A stretch of 64,000 nucleotides of DNA from Thalassotalea nanhaiensis (GTDB lineage Bacteria > Pseudomonadota > Gammaproteobacteria > Enterobacterales > Alteromonadaceae): assembly GCF_031583575.1 (NCBI RefSeq), contig NZ_CP134146.1:496001-560000 (forward strand). Reading direction: 5' to 3'. Both the position numbers and the translations under genes were made by a program. Below, piece after piece: positions 1 through 8,292 of this stretch (position 1 is its first letter; every line of letters begins with the position of its first letter). The notes beneath the pieces were generated by a model, which worked only from the letters and a program-made list of their open reading frames with translations, was not told where the DNA came from and did no database searches.

Positions 1-123
<123 letters not shown>

Positions 124-131
124 AATAATAT

Positions 132-160
132 GGCTGGCCAAGCAATTGGCCAGCCTTTTT
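132..160 (+). terminator. Intrinsic terminator or attenuator between rpsG and fusA
   Basis: A perfect 10-bp stem (GGCTGGCCAA / TTGGCCAGCC) with a GCAA tetraloop is followed by five T residues. It starts 8 bases after the rpsG stop. Only about 40 bases separate it from the fusA start, so fusA must be reached by partial read-through or by a promoter I could not see. Confidence 0.8.
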
Positions 161-200
161 CTGTTATCTAAGCTCAAGCTTAGAACAAGGATTAAGTAAA

Positions 201-2306
201 GTGGCTCGTACGACTCCTATTGAGCTATACCGTAACATCGGTATCTGTGCTCACGTAGATGCTGGTAAAACGACAACAACAGAACGTGTACTATTTTATA
301 CTGGTCTATCTCATAGAATTGGTGAAGTACATGACGGCGCTGCAACCATGGACTGGATGGAACAAGAGCAGGAACGTGGTATCACTATCACATCCGCTGC
401 TACTACCTGTTTCTGGAAAGGCATGGAAGGTCAATTCAAAGACCACCGTATCAATATTATAGACACTCCCGGCCATGTAGACTTTACTATTGAAGTAGAA
501 CGCTCTTTGCGTGTACTTGATGGTGCCGTACTAGTACTTTGTGCTTCATCTGGTGTTCAGCCACAAACTGAAACCGTATGGCGTCAAATGGAAAAGTACG
601 AAGTACCTCGCTTAGTATTTGTCAATAAAATGGACCGTACCGGTGCAAATTTCCTAAACGTTGTTGAACAAATGAAGGATCGCCTTGGCGCGAATCCTGT
701 ACCAATGCAATTAGCAATTGGTAGCGAAGAAGAATTTACTGGTGTTGTTGATCTTATCAAGATGAAAGCAATTAACTGGAATGACGCCGATCACGGCATG
801 ACCTTTACGTACGAAGATATCCCAAGTGATATGCAAGATTTAGCAGAAGAGTGGCGTGAACACTTGGTTGAATCTGCAGCAGAAGCTTCTGAAGAGCTGA
901 TGGATAAATACCTGGAAGAAGGTGAATTATCTGAAAGTGAGATCAAAGAAGGACTTAGAACTCGCAGCTTAAGTAATGAAATTATTCTGGTAACTTGTGG
1001 CTCAGCTTTCAAGAATAAAGGTGTGCAAGCGGTATTAGATGCCGTTGTTGAATATTTACCATCACCTACTGAAGTAAAGGCGATAACCGGCATCAACAAC
1101 GATAAACACGAAACCGAAGGTTCTCGTGAAGCTGACGACAGTGCGCCATTCGCTGCTCTGGCGTTTAAAATTGCAACTGACCCATTCGTAGGGACGCTAA
1201 CTTTTATCCGTGTATATTCGGGTGTGGTTAACTCTGGCGATGCGGTATACAACGCAGTTAAAGCTAAAAAAGAACGAATTGGCCGTATTGTACAAATGCA
1301 TGCCAATGATCGTGCTGAAATCAAAGAAGTTCGTGCTGGAGACATCGCGGCCTTAATTGGTATGAAAGACGTAACAACAGGTGATACCTTATGTGACCCA
1401 CAAAAAGTGATCACATTAGAGCGCATGGAATTTCCAGAACCGGTAATTTCAATCGCAGTAGAACCAAGAACTAAAGCTGACCAAGAAAAAATGGGTGTAG
1501 CTTTAGGTAAACTTGCAGCAGAAGATCCATCATTTCGTGTAGAGACTGATGATGAAACTGGTCAAACGATTATCTCTGGTATGGGTGAATTACACTTAGA
1601 TATCATTGTTGATCGAATGAAGCGCGAGTTTAAAGTTGACTGTAACGTTGGTAAACCACAAGTATCTTACCGTGAAACTATTCGCAAAAGCGTTGAAGTT
1701 GAAGGTAAGTTCGTACGTCAATCTGGTGGACGTGGCCAATTTGGACATGTTTGGCTTAAATTAGAACCGCTCGCCGAAGGTGAAGGTTTCCAATTTGAGA
1801 GTGAGATTGTTGGTGGTGCTGTACCAAAAGAATATTGGGGGGCTGTTGAAAAAGGTTGTGAAGAACAAATGCAAAACGGCGTTTTAGCTGGTTTTCCATT
1901 GTTAGATATCAAAGCAACTTTATTTGACGGTTCATTCCATGATGTCGACTCAAATGAAATGGCTTTTAAAGTAGCTGCTTCAATGGGCTTTAGGCAAGGT
2001 GTGCTAGATGCAAACCCTGCATTACTTGAGCCTATGATGAAAGTTGAAGTAACTACCCCAGAAGAAAACATGGGTGATGTTGTTGGTGATTTAAACAGAC
2101 GTCGCGGCATGATTGAGGGTATGGATGAAGGTCCGGCAGGTTCAAAGATAGTTACAGCACTCGTGCCACTATCTGAAATGTTTGGGTACGCTACTGATTT
2201 ACGTAGTGCAACTCAAGGCCGCGCATCTTACTCAATGGAGTTCAAGCAATACAATGAAGCTCCAAAAAATGTAACAGAATCAATTTGTCAGCCGAGCGGA
2301 TTTTAA
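201..2306 (+). CDS. fusA: Elongation factor G (EF-G 1)
   Basis: This is the translocation GTPase that moves tRNAs and mRNA after peptide bond formation and works with RRF in ribosome recycling. At 701 residues it has normal full length. The GTPase motifs are visible near the N-terminus: AHVDAGKT (G1), RGITI (G2), DTPGH (G3) and NKMD (G4). GSAFKN follows, and [12 protein letters not shown] lies in domain V. The start is GTG with an AAGGA-type ribosome site in front, giving [15 protein letters not shown]. The gene sits between rpsG and tuf as in the str operon. A second, divergent EF-G gene lies at 25010-27103. Confidence 0.97.
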   Translation: MARTTPIELYRNIGICAHVDAGKTTTTERVLFYTGLSHRIGEVHDGAATMDWMEQEQERGITITSAATTCFWKGMEGQFKDHRINIIDTPGHVDFTIEVERSLRVLDGAVLVLCASSGVQPQTETVWRQMEKYEVPRLVFVNKMDRTGANFLNVVEQMKDRLGANPVPMQLAIGSEEEFTGVVDLIKMKAINWNDADHGMTFTYEDIPSDMQDLAEEWREHLVESAAEASEELMDKYLEEGELSESEIKEGLRTRSLSNEIILVTCGSAFKNKGVQAVLDAVVEYLPSPTEVKAITGINNDKHETEGSREADDSAPFAALAFKIATDPFVGTLTFIRVYSGVVNSGDAVYNAVKAKKERIGRIVQMHANDRAEIKEVRAGDIAALIGMKDVTTGDTLCDPQKVITLERMEFPEPVISIAVEPRTKADQEKMGVALGKLAAEDPSFRVETDDETGQTIISGMGELHLDIIVDRMKREFKVDCNVGKPQVSYRETIRKSVEVEGKFVRQSGGRGQFGHVWLKLEPLAEGEGFQFESEIVGGAVPKEYWGAVEKGCEEQMQNGVLAGFPLLDIKATLFDGSFHDVDSNEMAFKVAASMGFRQGVLDANPALLEPMMKVEVTTPEENMGDVVGDLNRRRGMIEGMDEGPAGSKIVTALVPLSEMFGYATDLRSATQGRASYSMEFKQYNEAPKNVTESICQPSGF

Positions 2307-2410
2307 TTCTAATTGGCAATCTAATTAAGAGAATTAATCTTAATTAGTAATTTAAATTCAAGCTTGCTCACAAAGAGCATGCTTACTATAAACTTTAAGG
2401 TATTAGTAAA

Positions 2411-3595
2411 ATGGCTAAAGAAAAATTTGAACGTTCGAAACCACATGTAAACGTAGGTACAATCGGACACGTTGACCACGGTAAAACAACATTAACTGCT
2501 GCAATCTCAGCTGTACTTACAAAAGTACACGGTGGTGAAGTTAAAGATTTCGCACAAATCGATAACGCTCCAGAAGAGCGCGAGCGTGGTATTACAATCA
2601 ATACTTCTCACATTGAGTACGATACAGATACACGTCACTACGCACACGTAGATTGTCCAGGTCACGCCGATTACGTTAAAAACATGATCACAGGTGCTGC
2701 ACAAATGGATGGTGCTATCTTAGTAGTTGCTGCTACAGATGGTCCTATGCCACAAACACGTGAGCACATCTTACTATCTCGCCAAGTTGGTGTTCCATTC
2801 ATTATTGTTTTCATGAACAAATGTGACATGGTTGATGACGAAGAGTTATTAGAATTAGTAGAAATGGAAGTTCGTGAACTTCTTTCAGAATACGATTTCC
2901 CAGGTGATGACTTACCAGTAATCCAAGGTTCTGCATTAGGCGCACTTCAAGGTGAAGCTAAATGGGAAGAGAAAGTAGTTGAACTTGCTGACGCACTTGA
3001 TTCTTACATTCCAGAGCCAGAGCGTGCAATCGATGGTGACTTCATTCTTCCAATCGAAGATGTTTTCTCAATCCAAGGTCGTGGTACGGTTGTAACAGGT
3101 CGTGTTGAACGTGGTATCGTACGTGTAGGTGACGAAGTTGCTATCGTAGGTATCAAAGACACAACAGTAACTACATGTACTGGTGTTGAAATGTTCCGTA
3201 AGCTTCTTGACGAAGGTCGTGCTGGCGAAAACTGTGGTGTTTTATTACGTGGTACTAAGCGTGAAGAAGTACAACGTGGCCAAGTATTATGTAAGCCTGG
3301 TTCAGTTAACCCACACACTAAATTCGAATCAGAAGTATACGTGTTAAGTAAAGATGAAGGTGGTCGTCATACTCCATTCTTCAAAGGTTACCGTCCACAG
3401 TTCTACTTCCGTACAACAGATATCACAGGTGCTGTAGAGTTACCTGCAGGTGTTGAAATGGTAATGCCTGGCGACAACCTTAAGTTTGTTGTTGAGCTAA
3501 TCAACCCAATCGCGATGGAAGAAGGTTTACGCTTCGCTATCCGTGAAGGTGGCCGTACAGTTGGTGCAGGCGTAGTATCAAAAATTATTGATTAA
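2411..3595 (+). CDS. tuf: Elongation factor Tu, copy 1
   Basis: EF-Tu is the GTPase that delivers aminoacyl-tRNA to the ribosomal A site. The 394 residues match the usual length. GHVDHGKT (G1), RGITI, DCPGH (G3) and NKCD (G4) are visible, followed by the two beta-barrel domains ending in VVSKIID. It lies 104 bases after fusA, as expected for the str operon. The protein is identical to the second tuf at 27479-28663, and the DNA is almost identical until the last dozen codons. There the two genes differ at many third positions, which suggests a gene-conversion tract that stops before the 3' end. Confidence 0.98.
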   Translation: MAKEKFERSKPHVNVGTIGHVDHGKTTLTAAISAVLTKVHGGEVKDFAQIDNAPEERERGITINTSHIEYDTDTRHYAHVDCPGHADYVKNMITGAAQMDGAILVVAATDGPMPQTREHILLSRQVGVPFIIVFMNKCDMVDDEELLELVEMEVRELLSEYDFPGDDLPVIQGSALGALQGEAKWEEKVVELADALDSYIPEPERAIDGDFILPIEDVFSIQGRGTVVTGRVERGIVRVGDEVAIVGIKDTTVTTCTGVEMFRKLLDEGRAGENCGVLLRGTKREEVQRGQVLCKPGSVNPHTKFESEVYVLSKDEGGRHTPFFKGYRPQFYFRTTDITGAVELPAGVEMVMPGDNLKFVVELINPIAMEEGLRFAIREGGRTVGAGVVSKIID

Positions 3596-3623
3596 TAATT
3601 TTTATACAGCCTAGCTGAAAAGA

Positions 3624-3647
3624 AGGTCGCGTAGCGGCCTTTTTTTA
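3624..3647 (+). terminator. Terminator of tuf copy 1
   Basis: The stem AGGTCGC / GCGGCCT with a GTA loop is followed by a run of T. It begins about 28 bases after the tuf stop. The same stem recurs after the second tuf, fusA2 and uvrA. Confidence 0.85.
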
Positions 3648-3654
3648 TGCCTGT

Positions 3655-3890
3655 TCTACCAGCTTCACGGTGTTCCGTGATGACGATAGCGTTAAGAAAA
3701 TAGGCACTATTTTTAGCTATCGCTGTGAGCCTCTGGCTTGCAGATAAATCATTTATGATTTACTTGAGCCGTACAGACCGAAAATTGCTCCTGCATTTTC
3801 GGCATACACGCCATTCATGGCGTAATCGGTGCTGGTGTTGACCTATGATTGCTCCATGCATAATAGGCATATCGGCCATCCATGGCCTAA
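3655..3890. repeat. Non-coding spacer made of short perfect hairpins
   Basis: No credible gene is present. The stretch is a chain of small inverted repeats: CCGAAAA...TTTTCGG at 3778-3802, CGCCATTCATGGCG at 3809-3822 and GGCCATCCATGGCC at 3874-3887, plus a longer GATAGCG...CTATCGC pair near 3683-3725. The phrase AAATTGCTCCTGCATT also occurs, reversed, near 62355-62370, which points to a dispersed intergenic repeat family. Function unknown. Confidence 0.5.
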
Positions 3891-3892
3891 TC

Positions 3893-4011
3893 TCTAAAAT
3901 CATCGACTAATATCGATAATTTATAGAACACTAAAGAAAGGTCGCTAACGCGGCCTTTTTTATTGGCTAAAATTTAGAAACGAGAAACGAGAAACGAGAA
4001 ACGAGAAACGA
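3893..4011 (+). repeat. Displaced copy of the tuf copy 2 3' end and terminator
   Basis: These 119 bases are nearly identical to 28646-28764. They include the last five codons and stop of the second tuf, the bases after it, its AAGGTCGC/GCGGCCTT terminator and five GAAACGA units. They lie about 300 bases downstream of the first tuf, which has its own different 3' end. This is a fragment without a gene body. It still supplies a second intrinsic terminator at 3936-3962. Confidence 0.9.
3977..4011 (+). repeat. GAAACGA tandem repeat, five units
   Basis: Five perfect 7-bp units in a row. The same five-unit array follows the second tuf at 28730-28764. Such short arrays can change in number by replication slippage. 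Confidence 0.9.
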
Positions 4012-4043
4012 AAAGCTATTGTTCTATGCACGCTGTCAACTTG

Positions 4044-4192
4044 GGAGGTCCCGTGCCTCGTTTATACTCGCACAGGATGACGTAGTTTAAGTTAACAAGC
4101 TCTGCGGAGGCTCAATCGTATCTCGAAAAAATATAACGTCATCCCGGAGGAGCTCAAGCGACATCCGGGACCTCCGTATTTGACAGTGAGCT
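4044..4192. repeat. Large interrupted palindrome, dispersed intergenic repeat (copy 1)
   Basis: The outer arms are GGAGGTCCCG (4044-4053) and CGGGACCTCC (4166-4175). Inner arms contain AGGATGACGT and ACGTCATCC. The element is followed by TTTGACAGTGAGCT. A related element with the same outer arm, the same GTGCCTCG...CTCGCACAGGATGACG segment and the same trailing TTGACAGTGAGCT lies at 62220-62418. I see no gene in it. Confidence 0.75.
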
Positions 4193-4218
4193 TACAATCC
4201 CAAACCTTATAAAACAAA

Positions 4219-4254
4219 AAAAGAGGATTAAGCTATAGGCTTAATCCTCTTTTA
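4219..4254 (-). terminator. Bidirectional terminator after feoB
   Basis: A perfect 12-bp stem AGAGGATTAAGC / GCTTAATCCTCT is flanked by an A-run on one side and TTT on the other. It lies 25 bases past the feoB stop on the minus strand. It can also stop transcription arriving from tuf. Confidence 0.85.
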
Positions 4255-4278
4255 TGCTAATTCTGTGTACAAACTACT

Positions 4279-6471
4279 TTAACGAAACGACACTTGTACC
4301 GGAATGGTTAATATCTGCTTACCGTAACGTTTTAACCAAGTATAAATGATGGCTAATGTTGCAATTACCGACAGAATACAAATGCTCGCGTACACTGGTT
4401 GCGCAGCTAAGTTGGCAACTTGGAAAGTGAATGTCGCAGCTAGATAAGCCAGTGCGAAGCTCCATAAGCCAGCAAAAGTAGCCCAGCGTGTACCCACTTC
4501 ATTCTTAATTGCGCCCATAGCGGCAGCACATGGCGTGTAAAGCAAGATAAACAACAAATAACTGAATGCACCAATAGTGCCTGCAAAGGCTGTTTGCATA
4601 ATGGTAATAGTGCTTTCCTCTACGCCTTGCTCTTGCGCGGCTACATGGATGTCAGATATGTCACCAATATCAGTTCCAAGTGGGTCTTCAGGTTTAATAC
4701 CTAATAGGTTTTCCAATACAGTGTCCGATGCTTCATCCCATAATTCAGGTATCGTACTTAATTCGCTTACTTCTTCTTGAGGGGCAGAATATAAGCTGTT
4801 AAACGTAGCCACTAGCGCTTCTTTAGCAAATATGCCAGTGATGATACCAACACTTGCTTGCCAGTTTTCTTCCTTAACACCCATCGGCTCTAATAAAGGA
4901 GTAACAACTTGTGCAGTTTGGCTTAGTAACGACTCTTCAGTATCTTGATGACCAAACTCACCATCGGTTCCTAAGGAATTAAAAAAGTTCAGGATACACA
5001 CTACTATGACAATGGTTTTACCTGCACCGAGAATAAAAGATCGAGTTCGTTGCCACACGCGCTGAATCAAAAAAGACAGCTTTGGTAATTCATATAGTGG
5101 TAACTCTAAAATGTTTACTGAATTAGTGCCCATTAATATTGTATGTTTAAGCAATAAGCCGGTAAAAAGTGCGGCAGCAATACCGATTAAATATAACAAA
5201 AATACGATATTCTGGCCTGAATCAGGGAAAAATGCTGTGGCAAATAACGCATAGACAGGCAATCGAGCACCACATGACATAAATGGTGCCATCATAATCG
5301 TGGTAATTCGCTCTCGTTCGCTATCTAGGATGCGAGCCGACATAACCGCAGGTACGGTACAACCGAAGCCAACAATTAGTGGGACAAAGGCTTTGCCAGG
5401 CAAGCCGATTTTTTGCATTAAACTATCGACTACAAACGCTGCTCTAGCTAAATAGCCGCTGCTTTCTAATAGCGATAAACCAATAAATAAACAGGCAATG
5501 ACTGGTATAAATGTCGCAACCGTCTGAATGCCCAGGCCTGCTCCTTCTATTATCGTTAATAACCATATTGGTAAATCTAATTTTGCAAGGTGATACTGTG
5601 GATAGTCAACAAAAATAGCACCGGCAAAAATATCAAAAAAGTCGATAAATGCACTGCCGACATTAATGGCGAACATAAATAACAAATACATCATCAGTAA
5701 AAACACTGGCAAACCGAGCATTGGATGCAAAATGAATTTGTCTAATTTATCACTGAATGAATGAGTCTGCTTTGCGCAAATTGTTGCTTTAACCAATAAG
5801 TCATTTATAAAGTTATAACGTGACTGCATGATTGCGATTGTATCTTCGTTATGGCTTTGGCATTGGTTATTCTGACAGCCACCTTGTTCTAGCTCAAGTA
5901 AGTCACAGTTGTTTTCGGCTAATTGAGTTGAAATGTTATCAGGTAAAATGAGGTTTTTAGGGCGACTCGTTTTGTTGCTTAAAGACTCTAGAATAGATTC
6001 TATTTTTTCTGTGGTATTTTTAGCTAAGCTGTTTACTGCAATAACTGGACAACCTAACTCTTTGGATAAAATATCCAAGTTCAGCTCATCAGTTTCTTTA
6101 CGATCTGACTTGTTTAACACCACGCACATAGGTAAGCCAAGTTCTAATAATTGCGTGGTTAAATATAATTGCCTTTTTAATTGAGTCGCATCAACAATAT
6201 TGATCAAATAATCTATATCTTCATTTTTCAGAAAATCTTGGGTGATAGAGAGATCTTGGCTTTGTTGAGCTTTAGCAGTTAAAGAACTGATACCGGGTAG
6301 ATCAGATAACAGCCTTGCTTGACCGAGTAAGTTACATTGCTTTTGTGTACTGGCAACGGTAACGCCGGTCCAATTTCCTGTTTTTTGTTTTGAACCCGTT
6401 AAATTATTGAAAAAGGTACTTTTGCCGGCATTTGCAAATCCGACCAGGGCAATATGAGAAAGTTGTGACAT
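4279..6471 (-). CDS. feoB: Ferrous iron transport protein B
   Basis: FeoB is the inner-membrane Fe(II) transporter with an N-terminal G-protein domain. GFANAGKS (residues 11-18), DLPG (57-60) and NKSD (120-123) are the G1, G3 and G4 motifs. A helical spacer with a small Cys cluster (GGCQNNQC) follows, then a long polytopic C-terminal half with the Gate motifs (GCTVPAVMSAR; APFMSCGARLPVYA). The start used is the ATG at 6471, which overlaps the feoA stop by one base (TAATG). A longer reading upstream would run into feoA. That gives 730 residues, close to the family's usual size. No FeoC gene is visible. It is expressed with feoA and is probably controlled by the Fur-like and FNR-like sites upstream. 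Confidence 0.95.
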   Translation of the reverse strand: MSQLSHIALVGFANAGKSTFFNNLTGSKQKTGNWTGVTVASTQKQCNLLGQARLLSDLPGISSLTAKAQQSQDLSITQDFLKNEDIDYLINIVDATQLKRQLYLTTQLLELGLPMCVVLNKSDRKETDELNLDILSKELGCPVIAVNSLAKNTTEKIESILESLSNKTSRPKNLILPDNISTQLAENNCDLLELEQGGCQNNQCQSHNEDTIAIMQSRYNFINDLLVKATICAKQTHSFSDKLDKFILHPMLGLPVFLLMMYLLFMFAINVGSAFIDFFDIFAGAIFVDYPQYHLAKLDLPIWLLTIIEGAGLGIQTVATFIPVIACLFIGLSLLESSGYLARAAFVVDSLMQKIGLPGKAFVPLIVGFGCTVPAVMSARILDSERERITTIMMAPFMSCGARLPVYALFATAFFPDSGQNIVFLLYLIGIAAALFTGLLLKHTILMGTNSVNILELPLYELPKLSFLIQRVWQRTRSFILGAGKTIVIVVCILNFFNSLGTDGEFGHQDTEESLLSQTAQVVTPLLEPMGVKEENWQASVGIITGIFAKEALVATFNSLYSAPQEEVSELSTIPELWDEASDTVLENLLGIKPEDPLGTDIGDISDIHVAAQEQGVEESTITIMQTAFAGTIGAFSYLLFILLYTPCAAAMGAIKNEVGTRWATFAGLWSFALAYLAATFTFQVANLAAQPVYASICILSVIATLAIIYTWLKRYGKQILTIPVQVSFR

Positions 6472-6695
6472 TAGACTAGTTCTATACCAATTTGTTTGGC
6501 GACATTTGTGGCAAGACAAACTTTAGTGCCGTGCAGATGAAAGGCGATAGGGCCGTTAAATGGTGCTTTTTGCGCCATACAAATTTCAGACTTTAAGGCG
6601 AACCCTTGTTCCATTAATTGCGCGGCTAAATCGAAGTTATCTGGTAAATAACTTATTTTAGCTCGTTGGCTTTTTTGCAATTCAACTAGGGTCAT
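6471..6695 (-). CDS. feoA: Ferrous iron transport protein A
   Basis: This is a 74-residue SH3-like FeoA protein, a small cytoplasmic partner needed for FeoB activity. The opening MTLVELQKSQRAKISYLPD and the run RLHG/HLHGTKVCLA-type C-terminal half fit the family and its usual length of about 75 residues. It is the first gene of feoAB and its stop overlaps the feoB ATG by one base, so translation is probably coupled. A Fur-like box sits 19-31 bases before the start. Confidence 0.9.
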   Translation of the reverse strand: MTLVELQKSQRAKISYLPDNFDLAAQLMEQGFALKSEICMAQKAPFNGPIAFHLHGTKVCLATNVAKQIGIELV

Positions 6696-6708
6696 AAAAC
6701 TACCTTAA

Positions 6709-6727
6709 ATAATAATGATTCTCATTT
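6709..6727 (-). promoter_or_regulatory. Fur-like box upstream of feoAB
   Basis: AATAATGATTCTCATTT reads as a near-palindrome related to the classical Fur consensus GATAATGATAATCATTATC. It lies immediately upstream of feoA, where iron repression is normal for this system. The site is inferred from sequence only. Confidence 0.7.
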
Positions 6728-6784
6728 CATTTTATAAAAACATTGCCATTTCAGCAATAAAAGAATGATTAAATCAGTTAATAA

Positions 6785-6798
6785 TTGATGTAAAGCAA
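6785..6798 (-). promoter_or_regulatory. FNR-like half-perfect box upstream of feoA
   Basis: TTGATGTAAAGCAA matches the FNR consensus TTGAT-N4-ATCAA at nine of ten fixed positions. It is 90-103 bases before the feoA start. Anaerobic activation of feo by FNR is known in enterobacteria. Here it is inferred. Confidence 0.5.
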
Positions 6799-6822
6799 CA
6801 AATTTGCGGTGGATTACGATAA

Positions 6823-7584
6823 TTATCTCTTGGAACGAGAGTAACGAATCCAAATATACAAACCACTGAGTGAAAGGATAATAATTGCAAGGGCAACAAG
6901 ATCCATGAACAACACCATATAATCACCAAATATGCGGCCAGAATGGGCATCCAAAATTACTCTTTCTAATGATAGAAACTGTGACTTATAACGTATGCTG
7001 GCATTATTAATATCGGCACTGGTAACTTGATCAGGGACAATCCACGAAGGCTCGTTAACAAAATCGACGTTATGCCAATCAAGCAAGTGTTCGCCACTTT
7101 GATAATAACCATTTGAGCTGTTTACTATGATAGAGCTGTTATTAATAGCCATCGCTGTAATGTTACTTGGAAGACCATCACTGGACGTTATTGTATCAAC
7201 CAAGCTATCGTTATCATCATAAAGTGATAATGTATTTGTAGTTAACACTAGATAAAATTCTAAATATTGGCCTATTGCGATGACATCCTCTAAACCTTCC
7301 TGCAACAAAGTATCATCTTTGAAGATATAGCCGTCACTGACAGTGAATTTTTTATCATGGAAAAACGTGGAATTGGTAGGATCCTTGATGCCATAATGTT
7401 GCAGTAACCATTGGTTTGTAATGGAAGTATGGCCAAGTTTAAAAAGTTCAGTATGGTTTAGCGCGATACCTGAAATAGATAAAAAGATCAGAAGTACGGC
7501 AGCAAAAATCCCTGATTTTCGATGCCACTCACGTAAATGACGAATCAGTTTTGCGTGAAGAGAGTTTTTAGATACTTTAACCAT
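6823..7584 (-). CDS. PepSY-associated TM helix family membrane protein
   Basis: A 253-residue protein with one hydrophobic segment near residues 25-43 (LREWHRKSGIFAAVLLIFL...) and another near 225-247. Between them is a large periplasmic region of beta-rich character. The N-terminal REWHRKSG..SG.ALNH pattern and the C-terminal SGRIFGDYMV...SGLYIW pattern are typical of PepSY-TM proteins, which occur with flavin- or heme-linked ferric reductases. It starts 1 base after the stop of the FMN-binding protein, so the two are translated together. A role in passing electrons to the periplasmic flavoprotein is inferred from this pairing. Confidence 0.7.
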   Translation of the reverse strand: MVKVSKNSLHAKLIRHLREWHRKSGIFAAVLLIFLSISGIALNHTELFKLGHTSITNQWLLQHYGIKDPTNSTFFHDKKFTVSDGYIFKDDTLLQEGLEDVIAIGQYLEFYLVLTTNTLSLYDDNDSLVDTITSSDGLPSNITAMAINNSSIIVNSSNGYYQSGEHLLDWHNVDFVNEPSWIVPDQVTSADINNASIRYKSQFLSLERVILDAHSGRIFGDYMVLFMDLVALAIIILSLSGLYIWIRYSRSKR

Positions 7585-7585
7585 T

Positions 7586-8104
7586 TTATTGTTTCACTTG
7601 GGTTTTGTTATCTAACCAGAGCGCAAGGCGAGCAACTTTATTCAATGCTCTAACAGACAAGGTAGCACCTGTTATTCCATCGATATGCTGAGTGAGTTGA
7701 TTGTCATCATCTAACTGGGCATTTATAAATTGCTTGGTAAAAAATTGATGACGAACTTCATCACCTCGACTTTCTCGAAATGCGAGTACTTTTATATTTA
7801 CAATTTTAGTATCTTCAATATGAACACCAATCGTAATAGGTTTTTCCTTACCAATTTCATCAAGTATCCACACTGTGGCATCATCTTGTTGCCAAAAACG
7901 AATACGCAGTTGGTTGAACTTACGCTTCATTATGGTACTGATAGCAGCCTTATCATCAGTTGATAGCCATAAAACCTCTGTTTTTGGTACTTCGGTGTTA
8001 AATGCTTGTGCTAAAAATTGCTCATTAGACTGATAAACTTCATCCGCAAATGCTGAAAATGCACTTGCAGATAAAATTAACAAAATGTAGATAAATTTGT
8101 TCAC
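7586..8104 (-). CDS. Exported FMN-binding domain protein
   Basis: 172 residues with a signal peptide (about residues 1-20, ending SAFA). The C-terminal half has the FMN-binding domain pattern, including IGVHIEDTKIVNIKVL and DGITGATLS at residues 142-150. In this family the Thr of the final GAT is the site where ApbE attaches FMN covalently. No apbE is in the window. The protein should act in the periplasm as a one- or two-electron carrier, as in NqrC/RnfG-like domains. It sits between an outer-membrane barrel and a PepSY-TM protein next to feoAB, suggesting a periplasmic iron-reduction role (inference). Confidence 0.85.
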   Translation of the reverse strand: MNKFIYILLILSASAFSAFADEVYQSNEQFLAQAFNTEVPKTEVLWLSTDDKAAISTIMKRKFNQLRIRFWQQDDATVWILDEIGKEKPITIGVHIEDTKIVNIKVLAFRESRGDEVRHQFFTKQFINAQLDDDNQLTQHIDGITGATLSVRALNKVARLALWLDNKTQVKQ

Positions 8105-8229
8105 GTAGTACCTTTTACTCGGTCTGATAGTCGTTTTCTACCCGAAAATATTAATAGGTAAATATAGCATTAATCGTTTCTATTCATTTAAGAAAAATAT
8201 TGTTTTATCCATACTTTTCTTAAATGAAT

Positions 8230-8260
8230 AAAGTGAATAAGGATTATCCTTATTCACTTT
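8230..8260 (-). terminator. Strong hairpin between barrel gene and FMN-binding gene
   Basis: A 14-bp perfect stem AAAGTGAATAAGGA / TCCTTATTCACTTT with a TTA loop lies just past the barrel-gene stop. No good T-run follows on the minus strand, so it may be an mRNA-stabilising or weakly terminating hairpin that gives the barrel gene a higher transcript level than the two genes behind it. Confidence 0.6.
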
Positions 8261-8292
8261 AATATTGATTACTTGTCTGCAGAGACAATTAA

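Noticed and set aside
791-1426. 211-codon minus-strand frame opposite fusA
   Set aside because: Ser/Thr-rich shadow of a highly conserved gene with no start signal or known family.
3655-3890. Small RNA gene in the hairpin-rich spacer after tuf
   Set aside because: Hairpins are present but no promoter is seen, and part of the sequence recurs elsewhere in an intergenic repeat. A repeat family is the simpler reading.
3977-4011. GAAACGA array as a CRISPR or phage attachment site
   Set aside because: Units are contiguous with no spacers, no cas or integrase gene is near, and the same array follows the other tuf as part of a shared tail.
6471-6519. Longer N-terminus for feoB (16 extra residues)
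   Set aside because: The extension overlaps feoA and is not FeoB-like. The internal ATG forms a TAATG junction with feoA and gives the family's normal start.
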